Positions 34,101 through 44,564 of a stretch of 53,823 nucleotides of DNA are shown here, one piece after another. The stretch's first letter is position 1. Every line of letters starts with the position of its first letter. The DNA comes from Asparagopsis taxiformis (lineage: Eukaryota > Rhodophyta > Florideophyceae > Bonnemaisoniales > Bonnemaisoniaceae), in contig JALQPE010003088.1 of the NCBI GenBank assembly GCA_030407315.1, forward strand, positions 1 through 53,823, read 5' to 3'. The translations under genes were made by a program, and so were the position numbers. The notes below the pieces were generated by a model, which was not told the DNA's origin, ran no database searches, and saw only the letters and a program-made list of their open reading frames with translations.

Positions 34101-34113
34101 CAACACCGTAGTG
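34101..34113 (-). repeat. right terminal inverted repeat
   Basis: CAACACCGTAGTG, the exact complement of 17780-17792, followed by CG. Confidence 0.88.
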
Positions 34114-34605
34114 CGCTCACGACGCACTGCGCATACCGACGACCGGGAACGCGAACGCGCGGGACCGTACACGGCGCACATACCGCGCGCCACTTACCCA
34201 CCGCCTATCGTGAGGCAGACGGCACCGGCCGACACGTCTCGCACGGCAGCGTTCCGATGCCTGATATGCAGGAAGTTCGGGCACCCAATGGTGAATTGCC
34301 CACTGCTCTCGTCCGAGCAGCAGGCCGCGATTCGCGAAATGCATAGCCACGCGCGCCTAACGCCCGAAGAACTGAACCTGCAGCGCAACGTTCAGGTCTT
34401 CGAAGTCTCCGCGCACGCCGACACGAACGAGAGCGAGCGACAGCGCGTCGACGGCAACGAGCGAACGCGCGAAAACGAGAGCGCACGCGAGCGCGAGCGC
34501 GAAAACGATCGGACGCGCGAATACGACGCGCATGACAGCGAGCAGCTCACGCCCCACTCGGTTCGTTTTGCAGAAGACCCGGGAAACGCCTACGAGGAGC
34601 CGTAG
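34114..34605 (+). pseudogene. gag: family 1 gag, 3' part with zinc knuckle
   Basis: Continuation of the gag begun at 15918. A CX2CX4HX4C zinc knuckle is encoded at 34258-34299 (CLICRKFGHPMVNC), the nucleic-acid-binding motif of nucleocapsid. It is followed by a charged Arg/Glu-rich tail (RERERENDRTRE) and a stop at 34603. Pol begins 45 bp downstream in another frame, so expression would need reinitiation or a shift. The coding sequence upstream is interrupted by the DNA transposon. Confidence 0.85.
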
Positions 34606-34649
34606 CGGGTGGGCCGGCTCCTCTTCACTCAACGGACACGCGACGCGCG

Positions 34650-37600
34650 ATGACGCAACCACCGCGCGAAAAACCGCCTCCGTTACCACCCGAAACAGTG
34701 GTCCTGTTTCAGACCCCTACCGCGAACTACAAACTCGAGACCCGCGTCGGGTATAATCAACGCACGGCCACCGCGGTGACCGCCGTGCTTGATACTGGCG
34801 CAGGCCCGAGCCTCATTCGCGAAAACGTACTAGGCGCCGACTGGAAGCGCCACGCTACGCCGCCGGCGCTGCGCTGCGCGATTATCGACGCGAACGGACA
34901 ACGCCTCGCGCCAAACGCGTCGCTGCGACTTAGCGTGTCTCTAGGTGCCCGAGCGCACCTCCAAATCTTTTTGGTGATGCCACGTTTATCCGTCCCATGT
35001 ATCTTGGGAGCGGACTTCATCGACCGCGTAGTCGAAATTATCTACACTGGACCGCAGCGCGCGTTGCGAACCCGCTATGGCGACCACGTCCCGATGCTTC
35101 CGCGTACGCCGACGAAACCGCGCCGCGCGCCGACCGCGAAGGCGACCCGACCCATAGGCTTCGCGCCTATTCGCGCTGCGCGCCGCACATCGATTCCGCC
35201 GAACGCGACGCGAGCGATCGACGTTACCACGAGCGCTGAAGGGCGCTGCATTGTAGTTCCCGCGACTAGCCTCTACGCGCAGAAACTACTCCGTTTAACC
35301 AACGGGGAGACGCTAGTTCGAAGGAATGTACCCTTCCGAGTACAGGTACACAACGCTGGCACTCGTCTACAAGTATTGCCCAAAGGCATGAAGGTGGGCA
35401 CCGCCGTGCCCAACCCCGTGGGGTGTCTACAAGTCGCTCAGGAAGCGCCGAGCCCGCAAGACCGACCGCCCGACGACGCGACGCGACGCAACGTTACGAC
35501 ACCGCCGGACCCGCGCGAAACCGACGAAATTGCGAACGCGACGCTGCCTTGGGAAGACCTCTTACGTGCGACGCTATGCGACGAGCGAGTGGACGACGAC
35601 CTGCACGCGGAAATTATCGAGATGCTACGAAAGCATGAGAGAATGTGGAACGGCACGCTTGGAGCCATTCACGCGACGGAACACCGCATCGAGCTGGTTC
35701 CGGGGGCGACCCCTGTGAACCAACCGCCGTATCGCGCCGGACACGCGTCGCGCGAAATTATCCGTACGCAAGTGGAGAAGATGCTCCGCGCTGGAGTAAT
35801 CGAACCTGCTACATCGGAATGGGCGAGCCCGGTCGTGGTCGTGCCTAAGAAGGACGGGACCTCCCGCTTCTGCATCGACTACCGCCGCGTAAACGCCGCC
35901 ACCGTGAAGGACGCGTATCCGATTCCGCGCATGGACGACTGCGTCGACTCGCTCGGTAACGCGACAGTTTTCACGACACTGGACTGCAACTCGGGATACT
36001 GGCAAATCCCAGTAGCGCACGCCGACCGCGATAAGACTACGTTTACGTCGCACGTCGGTACGTATCGCTTTCGCCGCATGCCTTTCGGACTTTCGAACGC
36101 GCCCGCGACGTTTCAGCGCGCGCTTGACATTTTGCTCGCGAACGTGAAGTGGCAGCATTGCCTTGTCTACCTGGATGATGTAATCATCTTCTCCGCCGAC
36201 GTAAACGCGCACGTGCACCACGTCGACGAGATACTGGGAATCCTCGGACGCGCGGGTGTTTCGCTAAAATTCGCGAAGACCGAGTTCTTCAAGCGCTCGG
36301 TGGACTACCTGGGACATACTATTTCGCCAGGGAAGCTCTCCGTACCGACGACGAAGTGCGACGCGCTGCGCGATGCGACGTACCCGACGACGAAGACGCA
36401 GTTGCGAAGTTTTCTAGGAACTTGCAACGTATACCGCCGATTCGTCGAAAAATTCGCGTTCGTAGCCGCGCCGCTTACGCAGCTGCTGAAGAAGGACCAA
36501 GGAGACAGCTTACCCGCGCCGACGCCGGAGCAAACGCGCGCGTTTGAATCATTGCGACAAGCGATGCTGTCTCCGCCAATTCTCTGCCTACCGCGCGAGG
36601 GACACCCGTATGTGCTCGATACCGACGCGTCGCAAGGGCAAATCGGATGCGCGCTACTTCAGTTAGACGCGGACGACGACGTGTTACACCCAGTCGGATA
36701 CTGGTCGCGCACGCTTAACGACGCGGAGCGCAACTATTCGACGACGGAACGCGAATGCCTCGCAGTCGTATGGGCAGTTTTGCTATTACGCGCATATTTG
36801 GAAGGACGGAAGTTCACGGTTCGCACCGACCATAATTCGTTGCGTTGGATCCTGAACATGACGTCCGCGGAAGGACGACTCACGCGCTGGCGATTGCGAC
36901 TCGCCGAGTTCGAGTTCGACGTCGAATACAAGAAGGGAAAACGCCACGTTATTGCCGACGCGCTCTCGCGAATGGCCACGCGAAGCTGCGATGAATCGGA
37001 AATACCGGACGAGATACCCTGCTTCGGCGCCGCGAACATCGTCGAACCGCACACGGACGCATATGCTCGAACTGACGCCGCGCTATTATGCGACTACGTA
37101 GAATACTACCCGAGTCTAGACTGCCTACTGGCAACTCGGTCGTGCGTCGAACCGCCCGTATCCACTGACGAGTGGATTCGCGAGCAAGCGACGGACGAAT
37201 TCTGCCAGAACGCGAAACGCGATGTCAAAACCGCACCGCGATCGCGCTTCCATCTGTCCCCCGACGGGATACTCATGAGGACCGCTCCGCTCGACGGCGC
37301 CACGCAGATAGTCGTGCCCGAAGCGATTAAGGGGCGCATTTGCGCGAGCGAACCATTACGCGGTAACTGCAGGACACCCGGGAGCGCTACGCATGTACGA
37401 CGCAATTCGACGCGCGTATTACTGGCCGATGATGAGCGTAGACGTCTACACCACGGTGAGACAATGCGATGCGTGCGCGCGCAACCGCGTTACGAATATC
37501 GCCATACGAACGCCCTGAAGCTATTCCCCGCTACGCGCCCGCTCGAAGACGTCGCTATCGATATTCTGGGACCGCTGCCCGAGACTCCGCGCCAACGCCG

Positions 37601-38854
37601 CTTCGTACTCGTAATCGCCGATCGCTACAGCAAGCTTGTCGACTCATCGCGCTCGGGCGCGTATCCGCGCTAGCCGTCGCGAAAGCGTTTTGCCGAGATT
37701 GGGTTTTCGTTTACGGACCGCCGCGCACGCTACTTTCGGATAACGGGCCGCAGTTCCGCTCGAAGCTGTTTCAGGAAACGTGCGCGCTAATGGGAACGCG
37801 GAACATCTTCACGACTACCTATCACCCGCAATCGAACGGGCAAGTCGAGCGCATGAACCGCACCATCGTCGCGACGCTGCGCCATTACGTCGACGAAGAG
37901 CGAAAGAATTGGGACGAGCATTTAGACGCGCTAGCGTACGCATATAACCGCGCGATACACCGCTCGACGAATACGTCGCCGTTCGAACTTACGCTCACGC
38001 GCTACCCCGTATCGCTAGGGACGGAGCAGGTCGACACGATTCGCAGCACGCCGTTCCTCCGCATGGAGTTTCTCGCGAAGCTATCCGACGCGTATGCGCG
38101 CGCAGCGAACGCGTTGAAGAAAGCGCAAGCGAGATACAAACGCGACTTCGACCGCGGCGCACGCGCGGTGAACAAGAGCATCAAGGTTGGCGATCAAGTA
38201 TATCTGGACACCCGCGCGGGAGCGACGACACGAACGCAGCGCGACGACGGAACGCGCCCTTCGAAGTTGGACTATCCCGTGTCGGGACCCTTCCCGGTCA
38301 CAAGCTGCCGCGGGCACACTTACGAAATCATAATCGACGGTGTGCCCGAACTCGTCAGCTCCGACCGTATTCGCCTAGCACCGCGCAACGCGACGCGCAC
38401 GCCGGTTACGCCAAGCGGCGAAGAAGGGACGGCTGACGCGGAGGACACAGACGACGCAGCGCGACGTGACGAACGCGTACTCGATGACGCACGAAAGGTA
38501 AATCCCGAAGCAGGATATGGGACGCGGGAGTTCATGATTGACAGATTGACGACTGAAGGTGTCGACGACACCGGTGCGCCCGTATTTCGTGTCCGCTGGA
38601 AGGGCTTCTCTCCGCGCGACGACACTTGGGAGCCCGAAAGCTCGTTACCCGCGCCCATCGTTGCCCGTTTCCGCCGCGACCGCGGACACTCCGCCTCTGA
38701 CAACACTGCGCGCAACACCGAGGTTGACGCCACGTCACCGCGCAATCGTGGAAAGCGTCCGGCACGCGGCGACGCCTCACGTATAACGCCGCCTAGCCGC
38801 GCGAGCGCGCGCATCGCGAGTCGACGAAAGCCTTCGCATGCACCGCGCAACTGA
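34650..38854 (+). pseudogene. pol: family 1 pol: protease, reverse transcriptase, RNase H, integrase, chromodomain
   Basis: Starts at ATG 34650. Protease active site LDTGAG at residues 47-52. Reverse transcriptase has VVVPKKDGTSRFCIDYR, TLDCNSGYWQI and the YLDD catalytic box at residue 507. RNase H has LDTDAS (about 657), ERECLAVVWA and RTDHNSLRW. The frame runs to 37673. The integrase zinc region is lost to a frameshift near 37340, and a second shift lies near 37639. The frame 37469-38854 carries the rest of the core (SDNGPQF, GQVERMNR) and a chromodomain (EFMIDRLTTEGVDDT through RWKGFSPRDDTWEPE). All catalytic residues are visible, so decay is limited to those indels. Closely matches copy A at 1-1771. 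Confidence 0.93.
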
Positions 38855-40393
38855 CGCGCGGAACGGGGCTGAACACGCCAGTTACGCCCAGCGGAACCGA
38901 CGCGTAAATAAACACGCGGGCCAAACCTCCCATCGCTGCTTGTCGTTTTCGCCGCGCGACTGCGCCACCGTTTGCCACGCAATCGCGTTCATCTTTCGCC
39001 GCGCAATCGCCAAGCGTCACATCGCCGCGCTACCACGCAATCGTTTTCGCCGCGCAACCGTCGCCTGTCGTTGCACGCCGCGCAACCGCGCCATCGCTAC
39101 TACGCAGCCGTTGTTGATACGCCCTCACCGCTTGTCGCGTAGCCGTTCTCACCGCGCAACCGTCGCTTGTCGTTTTCGCCGCGCGACTGCGCCACCGTTT
39201 GCCACGCAATCGCGTTCATCTTTCGCCGCGCAATCGCCAAGCGTCACATCGCCGCGCTTCCACGCAATCGTTTTCGCCGCGCAACCGCGCCACGCTTGTC
39301 GCGTAGCCGTTCTCACCGCGCAACCGTCGCATTCCACCGTCCGCCTTCCGCTCCCGCACGAACCCAACGGCAACCGTATCCGGGGGGGTCCAGGTGCCGT
39401 TCGCCTCCCATCCACCATGCTGACAACGCCAGAATCCCCAGGAGTAGGCACGCCCGACAGCGCAATTACGCGCGAAAAAAGGGGAGCGCGCACACCGGAT
39501 TGGGCGTTGCGGAAGAGGGATTGGCCCATACAGCATGGCCATGTACTGTGCTGGAAGATTATAGCCCGAAAAACGAGCCGAGGCCGGGGCAGGCCAAAAA
39601 TGGACGGCGCCGATCTGCCCCGACGCCGTGGCGAGATGCTTCCTGATGGCACCCCCGGATTGGCTGTTAACATACGCGCGTACGCGACGAACCACACGGG
39701 TGGCTGGGAACGACGCAGAATACCAGCAAACGAAAACCTCCGCTGGAAAGGGGGATGCCACCCACACGCCCGTCCTCCTCGTCCTGGAAGGCCATGGCGA
39801 ACCCCAAACCCCCGGGGCCGGGACCCCATCTAGACGCTCGCTAAAAACCAGAGCATTAGAAACCCAGTCCCGAACGCGACGAACGCGACGAACGCGACGA
39901 ACGCGACGAACGCGACGAAACGCGACGAACGCGACGAACGCGACGAACGCGACGAACGCGACGAACGCGACGACAAGCGCGACGAGAACGCGCCCGTCCT
40001 GTATGCCTAGCGGCCAACAGCTCTATCCCCCTCTCTCCCGCTTCGCTCCACGCGCCCCCTAACCGCGTCGCTCGTGAATTCCGAGCGTCGACGCGGTCAC
40101 TGGGCAATCACCGCTTCAAGCGGCGACTCGCGCGACGAAATTCGCGTCGGACCGTAGCTAATAGCTCTCCGCCCGGACGTCCGCACGACACTCCGAGAAG
40201 CTGCTGGACGCCGCCGCAGTAGTGCGCGGCATACCGTCGAGCCTACGCATGCGCCGCAAACGCAACCCGCGCCGCGCGGACGAAAGGAAGGATGGGCAAG
40301 GGGAAGTTAACAAAAACATAAGAGGTTTAATCAAGGGAGTAGGATGGACTACCGGCTAGCCCGGATGCGGACGAAGAAGCTCACTCACGTGCG
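38855..40393. other. family 1 spacer between pol and antisense ORF
   Basis: No gene supported. A 123-bp direct duplication lies at 38938-39060 and 39165-39287 (GCTTGTCGTTTTCGCC start). A nine-base microsatellite (CGAACGCGA-type units) fills about 39871-39973. These explain the long open frames on both strands here. Confidence 0.7.
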
Positions 40394-43180
40394 TTATCCT
40401 CGCGGCGCGTGCGTCGGCTCGAAGAACTGCCCGTTGCGCCGCGCGCGCGAGCACGACTTGAAGCCGTGTCTGCTTGGTGATTGCGTCGTCGCTCGGAATT
40501 CAGCACGCGCACGACGCGCACGACGCGCCCGTCTTGCACGCCGAGACGCAAAGGAGGAACGCCGGGACTTGCAGCCGCTGCGGCCGCCGCGCGAGTGCGA
40601 GTCGTGGACGCGCGCCACCGCGACCAGCCCCGTCGCTTCCCACCGCGACCGACGCATCACCTTCCCGTTCCGCTCCCTCGTTAAGACCGCTGACCGACTG
40701 TGTCTCGCTGTTAGACACCACCCCCGCCGCGGACGTTTCGGGCGACCGCTGCACTAAGCCAACGATATCATTCAGCGTCGTGCCGAGGCGATGTGTGCGT
40801 TCGATCGTATCCTGGATCCTACGAACGGTCTCCCGTTCACGCGCAGTATACACCCGGCGCACCGCAGCGACACGCTCCGATCGCCGATGTCCTTGTGCAT
40901 CCGCTCAATCCGCGTCGCATCCTCCCCGGCCTTGCGCTCCAACGTCTCCTCGCGTTCAGCCGCGTCCTTAAGTGTCTTTTCAGCCTCGTGCACGAGACCC
41001 ACCGCTTCGTCGCGCGTTGCGTTCGCTTTGCTAAGGCGCGCCGCAGCGTCGTCGCGCGCTTGCGCAACCGACGTCACCCGCGCCACCGCCTCGTCACGGC
41101 TCTGCTCGACCGACGCCAGACGCGCCAGCGCCTCGCTGCGGCCCTCCACGGCGGAAGCCATTCGCGCCAAAGCGTCGTCGCGAGCTCCTTCGAGCAACGA
41201 CACGCGCGCCAACGCCTCTTCCCGCCCCTTTTCGGCGGCGGCAAGCTGGCCCCGCAACACGTTCGCGTCTGATTCGGCCAAAACAGCACCCGCCTCGTTG
41301 ACAACGGTCGCCGCGTCACGTGCCGCCACGTTATCAGCCGCTGCAGCGCCTGCGCCCGTGTGGCTGCCCGCAGCAGCACCGTCACTCGCGCCGCTCCTCG
41401 CCGCGCTGCTGACCGCCGCTCCGCCGTCGCCCGCACTGCTGGACGCCGCAGCCCCACCATGGCCAGAAGATGCCGCCTTCAAGGCCTGCAACTCGTTGTA
41501 AACTTTCACGTACTCCGCGCGCAGCGCCGCGTCGAGTCGTTCGACGTCAATAGGAGCGCGCGGCGGCTCGGAGAAAAGAGAATACCGACGTCTCGGAAGC
41601 GCCTACGCTCGATCGCCAATAGCGCCGCCATGCCAAGATACTGCGCGTACTCGCGCGAATCGGTCGCGCGCATAACGTGCAGTTCGTTAGTTGATAGCGC
41701 GGATAACACTGCATCAACGGTAACGACATCGCGCGCTTCTAAATGCGCAAACGCGTCGCGCGACGGATTGCGCGGCGACTTGAGAAGGAGATGTGGAATT
41801 TCAGTATGCCGGTGAACGCCAAGCGAACCATGCGCCCAGTCGACGACGCCACGCTCCGCGCTCCAGGGCAACCATTGCCCACCCTCCTTGAAATCCATAC
41901 CAGGCGCGAGATCGAAAACCGGAGTTTCGTCCCACGCGCACGCGCGATGTTCCGTCAGGAGACTTTCGAGATGCGCCGCCGTATACGTTCCACCCCGCAC
42001 GATCGCCGAAACGCCGACGCGCTCGATTCCCGCGATCAGTTTTTCGCTTAAGCGCAAGAAGCGGCGCTCGACGTAAGCACGTGAAGCCACGCGGCGGCAA
42101 CCATCACCACCCACTCGCTTAGAGCGATAGCCCAAAAATACGAACGAGCCTCGACCGGGACGTCGCGCCCGAGCAGTACCGACGGCGCGTAATGGAACAC
42201 GCAGGGAAGCGGCACCGACAACGAGTCGGGCGCTTCCGGCCAATCGCGCGCATCGTAACGCGGGAAGAAAGCGGCGACGCGGTCATCAGGAAACTCGCGA
42301 AACTCGATATCGCGATACGTAACGAAGTAGCCCGACGTACGCCGCAAACGCAACTCGCGCCGCGCTTCCGGGCGCATATCCGCGTTCAGGAACCACGGCA
42401 CGCTCGCCTCCCCTCGTGTTCGACGTCGTTCCACGGAACGCCGCCGTCAAGTAAGAAGCCCGCATTGGGCGCCGCGGCCCATGGGTCGACGCGCGCAAAT
42501 TCGTCGCGACGCATCACGCGCAACCGGGCCAAGTGGCGTACGAGTCGTTCGTCGGCTTCGTCCTCGAGAACGTACGCGTCGCACGGTAAGTTCGCGGGAA
42601 CCGCCAAATCGCACAACGCCGATTCGCGCCGCGCGTCCCACACCGCTTGCGCATCCTTGTGGCCGGGTAACACGGCATAGCGTGACACATCAGCGATGCG
42701 CGTCCACTGAAAGCGCTGCGGGTAGAAGTGGCGACGGCCCAATTCCGCCCACGTCGGCATTGGGCGTGGCATGAATCGGAACGCGATCGGGTCGTCGTAG
42801 CGCGCGCGCGGAATCGATTCGGGAGCATCTTGCGCAGCCGACGGAAGCGAAACGGACGCTGGCGCAGGAACCGAACGAAGTGGGACGCCGCTCCCAGAGC
42901 GCGCAGCAGACGCAGAAGTTGGAGTCGCGGTCGCATCTACCGTAGCGACAACATCAGACGACGCGACGACGCCACTGTCGCCACGGCCGCTCGCGGTTAC
43001 GGGTATGGTTGAGGAGGATGCTCGCGCCATGGACGTATAATAGGGGCTCTCCGGGCTTGAAAGAGAAGGGAACGCGATGCGCGCAGTGCGAGGAGACGCG
43101 TTAGTGGGCGTCGAAGGTTCGTCGCGAGGCGCAGCGCCGGCGCGAAGCCAACTCGGCAGAGCGTTATTATCGCGCGACAT
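40394..43180 (-). pseudogene. antisense accessory ORF of family 1 (inner copy), frameshifted
   Basis: Minus-strand gene of about 900 codons facing gag-pol and starting 188 bp from the 3' LTR. Start ATG 43180 (MSRDNNALPSWLR); an in-frame upstream Met at 43321 would add a Phe/Leu-rich leader. Order as in copy A: low-complexity N-terminus, RARYDDPIAFRFMPR block, GYFVTYRDIEFREFP block, possible membrane segment (YFWAIALSEWVVMVAAAW), the GGQWLPWSAERGVVDWAHG block, and a coiled coil of ARDDA-type heptads. Frameshifts near 42420, 42070 and 41580 and in the tail. The 3' limit is approximate. Differences from copy A are mostly conservative (V/I, N/D, E/D), which suggests selection on this frame. Not recognised as a known family; antisense extra ORFs at this place are known in plant Tat-lineage gypsy elements. 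Confidence 0.78.
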
Positions 43181-43359
43181 CACGAAGCGCGAGCGCGTGC
43201 AGCGATAACGGAACGAACGCACGCGGGATGAAGAAGAAGGATGGAAGAGAAGTAGAAGGATGGAAAAAAAGAAGAAGATTGGAAGAGGAGAACAAGACAG
43301 GAGAAAGTTGAAGGTGTGCACAAGAACGTTACGCGCGAGGACGCGCTGTGAAGTTAGTC

Positions 43360-43367
43360 GGGGGGAG
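43360..43367 (+). promoter_or_regulatory. polypurine tract, inner family 1 element
   Basis: GGGGGGAG directly before the 3' LTR, same as in copy A. Confidence 0.8.
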
Positions 43368-44177
43368 TGAGGTGCAATTTAAGTTGGTCGATGGAATCGA
43401 TGCGAGCGCGCGCGTTTACGTTAGTCCGCAAGCATCCGTTTGAGTTAGTTTAGTAAGCGAGCGCACGCGTGGCGTCTTGATTACGTGTCACGGAGCGTCA
43501 ACGCGAGCGCGTGCGCGCGTACGTTGCCACGAAACCGCGAGCCGCGCCACGTGTAGCGATTTCCGCGAATTTCCCTTTATTTTCCCTTTTGGGTTTTTTA
43601 TGACGAAAGTCTTTTTCCCAAAATATTTCCCTTTTTGCGTGCGAGCGTGCGGCCGCCGCCGGCCGGCCACACAAGGACAGCCTGTCCCAAGTAAGTTAGC
43701 TATTAGTGGTCGCATGGCTTCGCACCCTACCAATAAACAGTCAGCACTTTCGCAGCTACGAGTTAAGCGTTGAGCGCGTCGCGAGGACCGATTGCGTTAC
43801 GACGTTGCGTGCGGATTGCTCACGATCGCCGACGTACGTGCGCGCGCGCCGCGTTTACCGACCGTCGAATTGCGTCGCACCGCGAGACCGCGCGCGTTGC
43901 GTCGCATACCGCTAGGCCAGGGATTTACGACCCCTGCGTGGATCGTGTTGAGCTCGAGTTTACTCGGTGATCTCACCCTGAGATCACGGCTTGCGCCGGC
44001 CCGCGAATCCCGTGTTGCGATCGACCCTGCGCGTTCCGCCGTTGTACCACCCGATCGCCTCCGCGACCGAGCGACGTGCGAAACGCAAGTTCACGAGCGC
44101 GTTACGGTTCAACACGCCCTGACAAGGCAAGCGATTCTAGAACTCTCTTAGTGACCGCCATCCCGGCTGGTCCTACA
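43368..44177 (+). repeat. family 1 LTR, copy C (3' LTR)
   Basis: TGAGGTGCAATTT to GGCTGGTCCTACA, 810 bp, preceded by a polypurine tract and followed by ATGTG, the target duplication also found at 14838. Confidence 0.93.
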
Positions 44178-44182
44178 ATGTG
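44178..44182. other. target-site duplication, right (ATGTG)
   Basis: Matches 14838-14842 and marks re-entry into element 2a gag. Confidence 0.92.
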
Positions 44183-44564
44183 CTATACACTTGCCCTTAC
44201 CTACCGCCCTCCGTGGGAACTTACCTCGCCTTGGCGAACTACGCTTATCAGCGAGAACCGGAACAGGTTATGCGCCGCCAACAGCGCCAGTCCGACCGGT
44301 TCAACCGGAAAAGGGATTACCCTAAAGCCGTTATCCAACGGTCAAACCTCCAACACGCATGGTTGCGTTCGCCGATGACGAAAATCATCCCAAACCGGGC
44401 CCTTTAAGGCGAGACATTTTAGAATGTAACGGATCTTCCGTAACGGCTCAGACGTTGCCGACGCCTTAGAAACTGCCGACGACTCCGACAAAGTTGTCGG
44501 AAAACTAGTGACGGGGAGTGAGGTGTCGCACTCCCGTCAGGAGGTGGAGTGATTACGCTATTCA
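44183..44564 (+). pseudogene. gag: family 2 gag, 3' end
   Basis: Reading continues from the split zinc knuckle: its last Cys codon is at 44192. A basic tail follows (REPEQVMRRQQRQSDRFNRKRDYPK) to a stop at 44405. The remaining 150 bp up to pol has no clear frame. Confidence 0.7.

Larger units (their letters stand above)
17780..34113. mobile_element. 16.3-kb DNA transposon with CACTA-type ends and gene cargo
   Basis: A 16,334-bp insertion in family 1 gag. The ends are perfect 13-bp inverted repeats (CACTACGGTGTTG at 17780, its complement ending at 34113). The flanking CG on both sides (17778-17779 and 34114-34115) is a 2-bp duplication, and removing insert plus one CG restores the gag frame. 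Subterminal zones on both sides are dense in GACAGT/ACTGTC motifs, as in En/Spm-like elements where transposase binds. I see no transposase, so it looks non-autonomous. Inside are decayed genes, MITE-like palindromes, a 172-bp satellite and a second copy of the left end (24313). En/Spm elements usually duplicate 3 bp, so superfamily assignment is by ends only. Confidence 0.82.
14843..44177 (+). mobile_element. complete Ty3/gypsy family 1 element (chromovirus with antisense ORF)
   Basis: LTR to LTR with matching ATGTG duplications. Without the 16.3-kb DNA transposon inside, it is about 13 kb, large for a gypsy element. Order: 5' LTR, primer site, gag, pol (protease, reverse transcriptase, RNase H, integrase, chromodomain), 1.5-kb spacer, minus-strand accessory ORF, polypurine tract, 3' LTR. 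The two LTRs show by eye only about four to six substitutions plus two small indels, so the insertion is recent. Pol and the antisense ORF nevertheless carry frameshifts. Confidence 0.93.

Noticed and set aside
34117..34689. Minus-strand frames opposite the gag tail
   Set aside because: The plus strand carries the zinc knuckle and charged tail; the reverse frames are by-products of Arg/Glu-rich codons.
39149..39829. 226-codon minus-strand frame and overlapping plus-strand frames of up to 331 codons
   Set aside because: They fall in the low-complexity spacer with duplications, lack motifs, and have no counterpart in copy A.
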